A stretch of 64,000 bases of DNA from Aurelia coerulea (taxonomy: Eukaryota > Cnidaria > Scyphozoa > Semaeostomeae > Ulmaridae), in contig CM076944.1 of the NCBI GenBank assembly GCA_039566865.1, positions 20,978,501 to 21,042,500 on the forward strand, given 5' to 3'. The position numbers and the translations under genes were made by a program. The notes beneath the pieces were generated by a model. That model made no database searches and had not been told where the DNA came from. It saw nothing but the letters and a program-made list of their open reading frames with translations. Positions 21,395 to 31,259 of this stretch are shown piece by piece. Position 1 is the first letter of the stretch. Every line of letters begins with the position of its first letter.

Positions 21395-21981
21395 GATAAG
21401 AGACCTGAAAGCGGATGCAAAAAACTTGTCCAAACTATGATTTCAAAATCACCATAATTTCAAAATAAAGACGGATATGAATGTGAAAATTTCTTCCATG
21501 CTCAAACTTTGTACCTCAAAAATGCAAAATCTCAAATAACAAAATACTTCGACGTTCGGGACTGATGTATGTTCTACGACTTGCATATATCTTGCAAGGG
21601 GCATTTCACTCATTCAAAAGAGCGTTAGAGATTTTGTCAGAATAAAAGGGACTTTTTACAGATTTTTGCTGGATTTTTCTTGAGAACAAAAGGATTTTGG
21701 TCGAAGATGTACCAGATTTTTCGGGAGTGAAATGGCGAAATGTCCCTTGTTCACTTGCATTTTAAGGGAACATTCTCTGGAATGTCATGCTTGCTACAAT
21801 AAAATGTGTGCTGAAACTTGTTTAGCTTTAAAAAAGGAATTCAAGCCTGAAATAGAGGCAACTGCTGCTGTAAAGTAGGTAAATAGTTTGATCAATATTG
21901 TATTTTTACCTTTTCTAGTTTTCTGGTATGTAAATAGTTCGTAATATTAAGTAATTCTGTACATTAACTATCCTGCTACCA
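21395..21981. other. No gene recognised
   Basis: AT-rich spacer between the piggyBac-like element and the ISL2EU-type transposon; no supported feature. Confidence 0.5.
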
Positions 21982-21983
21982 AT

Positions 21984-22445
21984 AGACCCTTTCACGGTGA
22001 AATGACGAAAAACCTTCGCAAACACCAACGACTCTTTGCTCCTTTCACGAAACCGCTGCCTAGGCCCAGCGACCGCCCCAAACCCTATCGGCCATAAATT
22101 TCGTCCAGAGGTAGCCACGAACTCGATTTCCAAAATGAAGAGTCTTTATACATCCATGATGATCCCCTGAAATTTCGACAGTTCTATCTCTCTTCACTTT
22201 TGTAGAATTTCCCCTTGATCTCACTCTCGCCATGTTTCCAAGAAGGCTCGCGGTCAGAGGCCGGCGACAGAGAAGTTGGCTTGTAGGAAGTGTTGGGAAA
22301 ATCCCTTTAAACAGAGACGGGGGAAACAAACGGGGGTCACTATGTTACTCAACGAATTAGCTCAACATTTCCCGCCAAATTCAAACTCGTTCTCCAAATT
22401 ATCAGCTGTTTATATTGTGTATTTAGTATTTTATCCGGAGTTTAC
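21984..22445. repeat. Left terminal inverted repeat of the ISL2EU-type element
   Basis: Identical, as far as read by eye, to the complement of 26863-27309 plus 27506-27520. Each arm carries the same 89-codon frame pointing outward (22060-22329 minus; 26979-27248 plus; contains GNMARVRSRGNSTKVKRD). The arm sits directly upstream of the YqaJ gene and must hold its promoter. Confidence 0.85.
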
Positions 22446-22497
22446 GAAATGTAGGCGAGTGTTTCTTTCAAAGTTTCCTGAGAATGTTGTTTAAGTA

Positions 22498-24396
22498 ATG
22501 GAGCAGCTGGAGAATGCTAGTTATGATGATTTCTTGGAGTTTTCTGTTGAAGAATTGAAGTTTTATTTACGGCAAAGAGGCCACACTGTTACAGGATCCA
22601 AAAGAGATTTAGCTGCAAGAGCCTTAGTAAGTTACGAGAAAAATGAAAAACCAACAAAAAATGATGACTTGCAGAAAGCTGTTTCAAGGGAATACAATCG
22701 TATTTTGGAAAGTTTTGGACTACCTGACCCATTGAAAACTACTGGATGGAAAGATGACATTACTAGTTGGCCAGCTGTTGATTTAGGGAAAATTTTTCAT
22801 TATATTCTGGAGAAAAAGGCCTTTGAAGCTGATTATGTTGGCCAATATAAAGTAAAAAAAGCCTACTCTTATTTCAAGAGTGGTTTTGTTGCACAAATCC
22901 TGTCATTGGTACTGACTGTTAGGGGTAAAAATGTAATTTTGTTGAAGAGTAGCGTATTACCATCTCAAAAAGTGTCAAGTGCTGAACATACTATTTGGGT
23001 TCTGGCTGACAAATGTGGGGACATTCTTACTGCCTACTGCAGTTGTACTGCTGGTCTTTCTCGATGTTGCAACCATGTCATTGGAATGCTTTATAAAGTG
23101 GAATATGCCGTTTCTCAGGGGCTGACCAACCCAACATGCACTGAAGTGAAGTGTAAATTCAATGACAGATCAAAAAGGGTGATCAAGGGGTGCAAAGTTA
23201 AGGACATTGTTGTTGAGAAACATGATGTTGAAAGAAAATCCCTTTCCAAAAGGTCAATTTGCTCTGCTATGAAAACAGCATTTGACCCGAGGTTGGGTAA
23301 TTTGAGTAAAATTAGTGAGGTGGAGTTTTTTGAAGAACTGCGGGACAAAAATCCCACAGCTTCCGTTCTGATGAGCCTACCTGACAGTACAGAAGGACTT
23401 ACCCCTCTCCCACTTCCCCAAGTTGCAGAGATGGTACTGAGTGAAAAGGCTGGTGAACCCTATGAAGCTCTTGTTAACCACCTCCTAGCAAGGGCTGTCC
23501 TAACTGATGCCCAGTTAAGTGAACTTGAGAAAGTGACACGACAACAATCACAGTCTAATGTATGGTTCTTGCAAAGAGTTGGTAGGCTAACTGCATCATG
23601 CCACCTTGAGATTTACAAAAAGTTGGAACAGGTATTGCATCATAAACGAAATGTTCCGATTACCCCTATTTTGTCAAAGATCATGGGCTCCTCCAGAAGT
23701 CTGAAGAGTGTACCCTCAATCAAATGGGGGAATGATCATGAGGGTGATGCAGCAGCCTCATTCTATAAGGAGGCTTTGAAAGAGCACAACTGCCCACGCC
23801 TTCTATCATGCGGTATCTTTGCATGTCCACAACTCCCATTTATCTCAGCAAGTCCAGACCGAATGATGAAATGCAAATGTTGTCCTGATCATTGCGTGGA
23901 GATTAAGTGTCCATTTTCATTGAAAGAGAAACCATTTGGTCTTGGATGGGAAGGTCTTGGTTACATGGAGAGAATTGATGACAAGATTGTGCTGAAAAAA
24001 ACCCATGCATACTATGCACAAATCCAAGGTCAAATGGGATGCACTGGTTGCAAAAGTTCTTTTTTTATAGTGTGGGATCCAAAATCTTCAGCACCACATT
24101 ATGAGGAAATTCAATTTGATGAAAATTTTTGGGAAGACATGAAACGAAGCCTTATGATTTTCTTCAAGCAGTATGTTGCCAAATGCCTTCTTCAATTCTC
24201 AATGATTGAATACTGTGGCATTTGTGGAACGTATTGCTTGGAGAAGAATGAGGTAAAAACAAAGTCAGGTGAAAGTTTCAAGTGTGCTGGTTGTGAAGTC
24301 ACATTCCACAAGCGTTGTTGTAAAGATGTTGAAAGTGTTTGCGAAGGTTGCCTGCTTACTGATTTAGAGACAAGCTTTGATGATATAGTTGTTTAA
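22498..24396 (+). CDS. SAP-SWIM-YqaJ nuclease-like protein with C-terminal zinc finger (transposon ORF)
   Basis: The 632-residue frame is uninterrupted. Residues 8-45 form a SAP-like DNA-binding motif (FSVEELKFYLRQRGH, GSKRDLAARAL). Residues 181-193 are a SWIM zinc finger (CSC...CCNH, i.e. C-x-C-x7-C-x-H). From about 350 to 545 comes a YqaJ-type PD-(D/E)xK nuclease: WGNDHEGDAA, ISASPDRMM (Asp454), CVEIKCP (Glu468/Lys470) and YYAQIQGQM. Residues 573-618 hold a PHD/RING-like Cys-His cluster (CGICGTYC, CAGC, FHKRCC, CEGC). The catalytic residues of the nuclease are present. In YqaJ/lambda-exonuclease families the reaction is DNA end resection; here it probably assists transposition in the nucleus. 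The start at 22498 follows 52 nt after the left TIR. No intron is visible. Confidence 0.85.
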   Translation: MEQLENASYDDFLEFSVEELKFYLRQRGHTVTGSKRDLAARALVSYEKNEKPTKNDDLQKAVSREYNRILESFGLPDPLKTTGWKDDITSWPAVDLGKIFHYILEKKAFEADYVGQYKVKKAYSYFKSGFVAQILSLVLTVRGKNVILLKSSVLPSQKVSSAEHTIWVLADKCGDILTAYCSCTAGLSRCCNHVIGMLYKVEYAVSQGLTNPTCTEVKCKFNDRSKRVIKGCKVKDIVVEKHDVERKSLSKRSICSAMKTAFDPRLGNLSKISEVEFFEELRDKNPTASVLMSLPDSTEGLTPLPLPQVAEMVLSEKAGEPYEALVNHLLARAVLTDAQLSELEKVTRQQSQSNVWFLQRVGRLTASCHLEIYKKLEQVLHHKRNVPITPILSKIMGSSRSLKSVPSIKWGNDHEGDAAASFYKEALKEHNCPRLLSCGIFACPQLPFISASPDRMMKCKCCPDHCVEIKCPFSLKEKPFGLGWEGLGYMERIDDKIVLKKTHAYYAQIQGQMGCTGCKSSFFIVWDPKSSAPHYEEIQFDENFWEDMKRSLMIFFKQYVAKCLLQFSMIEYCGICGTYCLEKNEVKTKSGESFKCAGCEVTFHKRCCKDVESVCEGCLLTDLETSFDDIVV

Positions 24397-25455
24397 ATGT
24401 GTTCACAAAAGTTTACTTCAGGTTCAACAATTAATTCCACCTGGTTATAAGTTATTAAGCATTTTTGTATAATCTACAGTTGTTACATTGTTTCTATCAT
24501 CACATAAAATGTTTTGCAGTATTTCAGCAATATTTCAAAAATCTGGTACGAAACTTTTCAGAAGAAAATGCTGATTTCATGGTAGGACTAGACTCTTTTC
24601 CATATTCCAACTACTCTGGTATTTCCTCAAGATTCTAAGCTCTCTGAAGCCTGAAAATAATTCAACAAAAACAAAACACTTTGCGCTTTTTGCACTCCAA
24701 GAGATAACATGAGAGTACAAAATGATTATATGTAACTCCCTTTTTGTTTCCAAACAGGGTAATGATTTACATACACAACAATGAGGGCAGCAGACTTTTG
24801 CAAAAAGTGAGTTTTTCAGTGCTATCAGTCAGTAAAATTTCCTATAGCTTTTATCAGGTTTCTTGATGTTTCTTAGTGCAAGCCCACATGAAGCATCCTT
24901 GTGTTGCCCTCTATAAATTACACCTGGGCCACCTTTAGCAGTGTTTATTCCTTTTTGATATTTCCATGCTTATAATTTGAGCAACAATGATGAAAAGTTG
25001 CCCTTCCCCAACTTGTTTTAAATCATGATAAAAACTCCATTTTCAGCATCACTGCTACCAGGGAATATTATGATCATTATTGACAACAAATAGCTCCAGG
25101 TTGGAAAGAGCTGTTAGTATACCTGTCTGTACTTCCCTTTAGTTGGTGATGACACAGTTACCTGGAATGATAACAAAGAACAATACTGAAACATTCTAGT
25201 TTTAAATAATTATGCTCTAGAAACATATGCAAGTCAAAACAAGCTCTGGCCTTGAATGAACTTGATTTTTGAATAGTCTGTGAATTGATACAGTAGTGAT
25301 TTTTTAGAAAGAAATAATTGTTAATTTTGAAAATTACAGCTAAAATGATTGATACCCTTTGCATGCAGTATTAACTCTTCCCTAACCAACCAGTGATCAA
25401 ATGCTCAATTTTTTAAGGCTAAAACTTGCATCGACTTGTAAAAGAGAGCAATATT
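24397..25455. other. Spacer between the convergent transposon genes
   Basis: 1.06 kb of AT-rich sequence that must hold both 3' UTRs and polyadenylation signals (AATAAA-like variants such as CATAAA occur). No other gene seen. Confidence 0.6.
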
Positions 25456-26787
25456 TTAACTTATTAAACGCATAAAAGGTTCAGAAAGGTTTGTCAGTAT
25501 ACAACAACATGCTAATATGTCATCAACGATAGGTATGAAGGTAACTGGAATTTCCATCTTCAAAATTCTAAATTGCTTCATTCTTCCTATGGCATTCTCC
25601 ACATAGATTCTTGCATTTGCCACACGAGATGTTTTCTTCACATTTTGTTGTGACATTTGTACCCCATTCTTTGCGAAGGGTGGCAATGAAAGGGAGCATT
25701 GGCGATAAGCAAGAAGGTCAGAAATGTTGAAGCCTTTATCAGCCATCAACTGATCCCCAGGACGTAGCTGATCAAGAAAACTAGAGTCCTGAACAATATA
25801 TCTATCTGAGCACCTTCCACCATACGATTCAGACAGATATGAGATGGCACCATTTGGGGTGATACCAATAAGCAACTTCACTGTACAATGATGCTTGTAT
25901 TCGCTCCACATGGCTGCTTGAACGTTAAGGCTTGACGGTGTTTCAATAAATACTTCAGTGCAATCGATAATGCACACACACTTAGGAAAATGCTTCTTGA
26001 AAATTTCAGGAAGGTTTTTCCTGACAACAGCACGAGAGGGCCATTTTATCATAAACTTTAGATCAATGGAAATAAGCCTGACCCAAGTAAAGAAAATCTG
26101 GCTAGTGAGACCAGCACTGACATTAAATCTCCATGCTAGGTCTTCTGTAAGCAGCCCCAGGCGCAGCTTCATTAGGGACAACAGGAACTCCTGCTCCAAT
26201 GAAAGTTTTCGAGAGGGGCCTTTATCAATAGCTAGAGCAGCTTCCTTGTTGGTGAGTTTTTCACCCCTCCAGTATGTCATTTGCCTTGCATCTAATGAAA
26301 GTTGGTCAAAGAGAAACTTAAATGTTTCTGTATCTCTGATACCAGTAAAAAGTCTGACATCACTTTCCCTGGTTATCTGTGCAAAGTGCATTGGAACCTT
26401 ATCTTGACACTGAGGAGACTTTTTCAAAACAGTTGGAGTGCTTATGTCTGCTGGAGGAGTGGCAACCTCGCGAACAATTTTTCTTCTCTTCACTGGAGAG
26501 CTTTTCCATTTGATATCGCTCTCGGTTAAGAAAGCTGAAGGAAAAGGTGACAGGAGTGTAGGCTTTCCATCTTTAAAATGATTGGAGCAGATGACACTGT
26601 TGTCAGTGGCAGAGAAATTGGCATTATCAAGGGACTTTCTAATCATGCACTCCCACTTATGTCTTGTTTCTTTATCTTTTGGAAAGCGATGAAACATAAG
26701 CTTTTCTACATGACTTCTGACTTCCCAATTATCTGCACATCCTTTCCTGTTTAAACACCATGTTACACAACATTTTTCCTTTCCCAT
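25456..26787 (-). CDS. THAP-domain DDE transposase (ISL2EU/DDE_Tnp_4 type)
   Basis: The 443-residue frame is intact. Residues 1-88 are a THAP zinc finger: C-x4-C at the start (CCVTWC), FHRFP, the invariant Trp in RHKWE, and the closing CSNHF. Residues about 195-235 form a helix-turn-helix (LSLEQEFLLSLMKLRLGL, DLAWRFNVSAG). The catalytic core follows: IIDCTEVFIE (Asp275), MADKGFN (Asp350) and ENAIGRMKQFR (Glu397), with EYKHHCTVKLLIGITPNG between, typical of the DDE_Tnp_4 domain. All three acidic residues are present. It would bind the inverted repeats through THAP and cut and join DNA. The start lies 76 nt inside the right TIR, mirroring the YqaJ gene. Confidence 0.9.
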   Translation of the reverse strand: MGKEKCCVTWCLNRKGCADNWEVRSHVEKLMFHRFPKDKETRHKWECMIRKSLDNANFSATDNSVICSNHFKDGKPTLLSPFPSAFLTESDIKWKSSPVKRRKIVREVATPPADISTPTVLKKSPQCQDKVPMHFAQITRESDVRLFTGIRDTETFKFLFDQLSLDARQMTYWRGEKLTNKEAALAIDKGPSRKLSLEQEFLLSLMKLRLGLLTEDLAWRFNVSAGLTSQIFFTWVRLISIDLKFMIKWPSRAVVRKNLPEIFKKHFPKCVCIIDCTEVFIETPSSLNVQAAMWSEYKHHCTVKLLIGITPNGAISYLSESYGGRCSDRYIVQDSSFLDQLRPGDQLMADKGFNISDLLAYRQCSLSLPPFAKNGVQMSQQNVKKTSRVANARIYVENAIGRMKQFRILKMEIPVTFIPIVDDILACCCILTNLSEPFMRLIS

Positions 26788-26862
26788 CTTGCCAAAACAT
26801 CAGCACATTATCACAGTTTGTATGAAAACTTTGTGAAAGGCACCACAACCATTGCAAACATT

Positions 26863-27520
26863 GTAAACTCCGGATAAAATACTAAATACACAATATAAAC
26901 AGCTGATAATTTGGAGAACGAGTTTGAATTTGGCGGGAAATGTTGAGCTAATTCGTTGAGTAACATAGTGACCCCCGTTTGTTTCCCCCGTCTCTGTTTA
27001 AAGGGATTTTCCCAACACTTCCTACAAGCCAACTTCTCTGTCGCCGGCCTCTGACCGCGAGCCTTCTTGGAAACATGGCGAGAGTGAGATCAAGGGGAAA
27101 TTCTACAAAAGTGAAGAGAGATAGAACTGTCGAAATTTCAGGGGATCATCATGGATGTATAAAGACTCTTCATTTTGGAAATCGAGTTCGTGGCTACCTC
27201 TGGACGAAATTTATGGCCGATAGGGTTTGGGGCGGTCGCTGGGCCTAGGCAGCGGTTTCGTGAAAGGAGCAAAGAGTCGTTGGTGTTTGCGAAGGTTTTT
27301 CGTCATTTCTGAGAAAGTTTAGAAAGAATGGAAACAAACGATACGTACCTTGGATCCTCAGGTAGGTCCAGTTAAGTTTTCATCCCGTTCCAATATGATT
27401 ACGCAGAGAAATCTTGCAAAATGTAGCGATAACCAAAAAATGTTGAAATGCAAAATTTCACGCGGCATGGTCTCGAAAACTCCATTCGAATCCCCCGTTC
27501 GATCTACCGTGAAAGGGTCT
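26863..27520. repeat. Right terminal inverted repeat, with about 196 bp not present in the left arm
   Basis: The arm matches the left repeat except for 27310-27505, which interrupts the match between CGTCATTTC and ACCGTGAAAGGG. Either this arm gained an insertion or the left arm lost the segment. Confidence 0.8.
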
Positions 27521-27565
27521 ATTCAAAACAAATAGAAAATTATTACCATTATCATCATTATTATC

Positions 27566-27677
27566 AATCAAAAGAATCAAAAGAATCCAAAGAATCAAAA
27601 GAATCAAAAGAATCAAAAGAATCAAAAGAATCAAAAGAATCAAAAGAATCAAAAGAATCAAAAGAATCAAAAGAATC
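27566..27677. repeat. 9-bp tandem repeat (AAAAGAATC)n
   Basis: About twelve nearly perfect units directly beside the right end of the transposon. The apparent (KES)n frame is a by-product. Confidence 0.9.
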
Positions 27678-27714
27678 TATAATCACCGGACCTTTAGTCT
27701 CCTTACCACATTAT

Positions 27715-29925
27715 TGCAGCAAGCAAGCGCGAAGCGCCCGGCGAAGCGGCCATTTAGAAGCGACATATTGCCCATCGTGGATTATCTGGTCATTATGTGG
27801 CTCTACTAAACCTGCGCAGCAACATTGCTGACTTACATGGAGGAGCTGTTTGTTATTGGATAAAACACAAGAACTGCAATGCGTCATTTGAAAGGTATTT
27901 CTACATGCAGAGTTACTTTGGCAACCAAAACAATTATGGCTACATTCAAATTCAATCAGCTGGTTCTAATTGCTTCAAAATCAAACAATGCCAAAATCTG
28001 GAGGTCCTCGTCTATCTTTGTAACGCTAGCTGTTTGCAGGACGCGAAGAAGGAAGAAGTGAATTTCACAATCTGGTGCGTATCACATTATGTGTTGATTA
28101 CAACTATGAGAGGATTTCTTTTTATACTCTATCGACTCTATCTTGCTTCGAATATTCACAGAGTCGGAATGAGTGACTTCTGCAGCTTATCTGTTGACGA
28201 TATCCCAAGGCTTTGATTCCATCCAGGGCCTAGCTCGAGAGGTTACTTTAACTATAACTATAACGATAACTGTGCTAAAGGCTAAGAGCCTGTCACAGAT
28301 CTTTGGAGTGACTTCACCCTGGACAGACCACTGTACTGACAGACCACTGTACTGACAGACCACTCATGTCAAGCCAAACTCAAAATATATAACTGACTTT
28401 GACTGACTTTGACTTGCACAAACAAACATATGCTGAGTCTGGGTTGGGTGCCACCGACGACGGCCAGGGGATTGATGAAGGAGGAATCCTCCAAACTGAC
28501 ACCAGAGGTTTGCAACGAATTGCAGGGTTCGCCCAAATAACATCTAATTTAGTGTTTCAAGTTTTGTGCAATGCTGTTGACCCCATACAAGTTAGACGAA
28601 TACTCATCCAGACTCAGTTTCATTTTCCAGACTCAGTTTCATATTCCATTGAAAGGCGATTCCGGCGATTCTTCGGAATGGGCCTAAGACGGAGTTGGAC
28701 ACACAACTCGTTTTTCCAGAAAATCCATTCATGCGATTGACAAGATGTTTTTGGATTTAGATATGTCTGATAAAGTTCCCGTGTTGAAATTCATTCATTT
28801 TTTGTTAAAAGCTTGTTTTGTTTGTAGAAAATTGATAGTTTTGCGAGCTTTGAATCTGAGTCTGGAATTGAAACTGAGTCCGGAAGTTGAAACTGAGTCT
28901 GGGCGAATACTGTTGAATACTGTTTTCTACAATGTTGATACTTCATACAGCAAATAATAACTGTAAAAAAATCATATTAATAGAGCTACTTTGTGACACA
29001 ATATGTCGTACAGAATCTTTTACATTAAAACCTTATTCAGTTTCTGTTTTTGTTGCAGGACCAAAGGATTGCTTGTTCTAGTTCCTGTAATGATCTGATT
29101 TGCATTCATGGGATGGGAAGTCATTAAATAAAACAATGTGTTGCAGAATGCACCATTGAATAGTTGTCAAGACTAGATATTGCCCATTATGAACTATTTC
29201 GATCAAGATTGTTTTTCACTGGTACAAAGGTGTTTTTCTACATTTTGAAATTAAACATAGAAGGGTTTGTTGTGATGATACAGCTGTTTCATTATTCCTG
29301 CTGATGCTTATCAATGCAGTTGGGTGCTCAGACAATGAACCCTTAGTGAAGCTTATTTCGAAGAAATGATCAAAGCCAGTGATGCAAATATGACTGTGAA
29401 GTGCCATATATGGCAGTTTAAAACAATACAGTTTGCAGGAACTTTTGAACTATGAACATTAACTACAGTACCTGTACCTGAAAATTTGAAAATTGAATAA
29501 TTGAGACCAATTGTAAATTAAATTACTAAATACTACTGGATAAATTACTGAACCTAATTGAACATATTTGGTAATAAAACAAGGTCTCGATGGCTGTAAT
29601 GGATTTTGTAGTTGTGGTAACCTGTCTTCATATTTGGAAACTTGTTGTCCTTTTTGGAATGTTTCAACCTCAGATCATCGGAGACAGCTCCCTGAGAAGG
29701 CACCTGAATGTAGAATTTCATTTTTGGCATGGGGAATAGACCTTTTAGCTATTCAAAAAAGTATCTGAATCGAAAGGTATTTTGATACATTTTGTAGAAT
29801 TCTTGAATGTGCACAATAGTGATAGAAGCTCTAATGCTATTCAATCGAACCTCTTGCATAAAAATGTATAAACATGTTGCTCGATCCCGACTCTTTTGCA
29901 GAATAGCTAAAGGTCTATTCCACAA
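27715..29925 (+). repeat. Dispersed repeat, copy B (homologous to 17640-19340)
   Basis: Collinear with copy A (same marker blocks), lacking the 238-bp MITE and carrying about 700 bp of additional central sequence (28230-28960 region with short ACTGACAGACC and CAGACTCAGTTTCAT repeats). It ends with an AT-flanked MITE. The frame at 28399-28740 shows no recognisable domain. Confidence 0.7.
29738..29916. mobile_element. AT-flanked 179-bp MITE
   Basis: Starts AGACCTTTTAGCTATTC and ends GAATAGCTAAAGGTCT, flanked by AT on both sides. Same length and sequence family as 39096-39274. The AGACC ends and AT duplication match those of the ISL2EU-type element. Confidence 0.75.
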
Positions 29926-29989
29926 ATTAATTTTTCTCAAACACAAGGCTATTGTTTTCATATAAATTGCGCGCAAGGCAGATTTGTTA

Positions 29990-30249
29990 TCTTGCCTTGG
30001 TCAACAAATCGCTTCCCTGACGCCCAGTACCCTCACGCGAACGCGGTCAAGTTGACGCACAGGGAACCAGACTGTTCTCATTCATCAAGCCTCTGCGGAG
30101 GAGAGTGTGACATTGGTGCAAAAAAAGAGTAACTTTCAACTTCGTCGTTGCTTTGAACAGCACAACGTGATTGAACAGCACAACGTGAAACCAGAAAGGA
30201 CCAAAAATAAGATCATGCCATCATATTCAGTCATAACTGCAGTCAAACC
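29990..30249 (+). promoter_or_regulatory. Probable promoter/5' UTR of the mitochondrial membrane protein gene
   Basis: A locally higher-GC stretch (GACGCCCAGTACCCTCACGC, CGCGGTCAAGTTGACGCAC) lies just upstream of the first coding exon, with an in-frame stop (TAA near 30208) before the ATG. No TATA box is evident. Assignment rests on position only. Confidence 0.3.
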
Positions 30250-30568
30250 ATGCCGAATTTAACGTGGACGCTTTTTCATCAATTATTTTGTGCAGAGTGT
30301 ACAATGCTAAGACGAACAATCATTGCTACTAAGTCAGGCCTTGCCAACGGCCTAACGAGATTTTCCATCATTGGCGGTAGGCCTACTCGTAGTTTGTCAA
30401 ATGCAATTCAAAGAAGCCATGTGAATCATTTCAATCATTGCAAGGCGCAAATGCGGATTGGGGAATCAAACGTATACTGTAAGAACGTGACGGCCGCTGC
30501 CAGAGAAGAGCGTATTACGGCAACGAGAGGCATCGTGAATAGAGATCGCTTAATACTTGTTGGATTAG
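30250..30568 (+). CDS. Exon 1 of a probable mitochondrial single-pass membrane TPR-like protein
   Basis: The frame opens at ATG 30250 after an in-frame stop and ends at a strong donor (GTGAGT, 30569) in phase 1. The N-terminus is rich in Arg, Ser and Thr with few acids (MLRRTIIATKSGLANGL, GRPTRSLSNAIQRSH), as in mitochondrial presequences. Its last residues, RLILVGLG, join in phase with exon 2 (37718-37824, AAFVGYLYFDARKR) to form one membrane-spanning helix, and then with exon 3 (63441-63563), a TPR-like hairpin. Joined, the exons give 183 residues without a stop; the gene continues beyond the window. TTC19- or TOM-like proteins have a similar layout, but identity is not established. A second Met (30304) could also serve as the start. 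Confidence 0.6.
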
Positions 30569-30619
30569 GTGAGTTTTAGGCCTTGCTGGGGCTCCTTGCT
30601 TGGGCTAGAGTGCTGTTGC

Positions 30620-30950
30620 GTCGCCCGAGTGGGTCTATCACAAATAGAATTTATTTTCTTGCCTCTCAGAAATATTTTCTTTATGAATGTAGAGTACTGT
30701 CGCCCTGAATGGGTCTAATCACAAATAGAATGTGCATGCCTCCTGGAAATATTTTCTTTTTGAATATAAACTTCATTTCCTTGCCAACCGTTATTTCTTC
30801 TAGGCCAGAGATGATTTTACTCTTGTTGCTTCTTGAAACTGAGGCTAACACCAGCAGTAGTCAAAACAATACTTTCTCCAATTTTCACCCTGAATGGGTC
30901 TAAATATTGTTTGGCCTCAGTAGGGAAATTTTACTAGCAGGAAAGTCAAG
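30620..30950. repeat. Dispersed repeat with CCCTGAATGGGTCTAA motifs, copy 1
   Basis: GGGTCTAATCACAAATAGAAT-type blocks occur twice in tandem (30627 and 30703 region), and TTGCCAACCGTTATTTCT ... TCAAAACAATACTTTC ... GAATGGGTCTAA ... GGCCTCAGTAGGGAAATTTT recurs at 34545-34700. Confidence 0.65.
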
Positions 30951-31259
30951 CTTCTCTCTACAGCCACAACACTGAAGGAACTTTAAGACTATACCAACAG
31001 ATAACTAAACTACAAGGAATAAGATAATATTATGAAAATTAATACATTGATACGGAAAATTAATACAATATACAAGTACGAGATAAATTGTATGGAGGGA
31101 ATTACTTAAAGGAGGAGCTCTCTCAATAGGTAAACTAATCGAGGAGAGAGCCCCCCGCTCGGCTCTACCTGCTCAACCTTGAAAAAGGTACTTGCGAAGG
31201 AGGGCACGCAACAATTTTTATCTGAAGAAAAAGAATCAAATATTTGCACGAATTAAAAC

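Larger units (their letters stand above)
21984..27520. mobile_element. ISL2EU-type DNA transposon, apparently complete, AT target duplication
   Basis: Ends AGACCCTTTCACGGT and ACCGTGAAAGGGTCT are exact complements and are flanked by AT (21982-21983, 27521-27522). Long terminal inverted repeats (about 460 bp shared) enclose two convergent intact genes: a SAP-SWIM-YqaJ protein (22498-24396) and a THAP-DDE transposase (25456-26787). Two-gene organisation with THAP transposase plus YqaJ nuclease and a 2-bp AT duplication is, to my knowledge, the hallmark of the ISL2EU superfamily. The near-identical arms and unbroken frames imply a young, possibly active copy. Confidence 0.85.

Noticed and set aside
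25958..26529. Plus-strand frames of 149 and 75 codons
   Set aside because: Antisense to the transposase gene.
27448..27831. Frame with (KES)n
   Set aside because: Translation of the 9-bp tandem repeat, no coding evidence.
28399..28740. 113-codon plus-strand frame in repeat copy B
   Set aside because: Not open in copy A at the homologous place; no domain or splice context.
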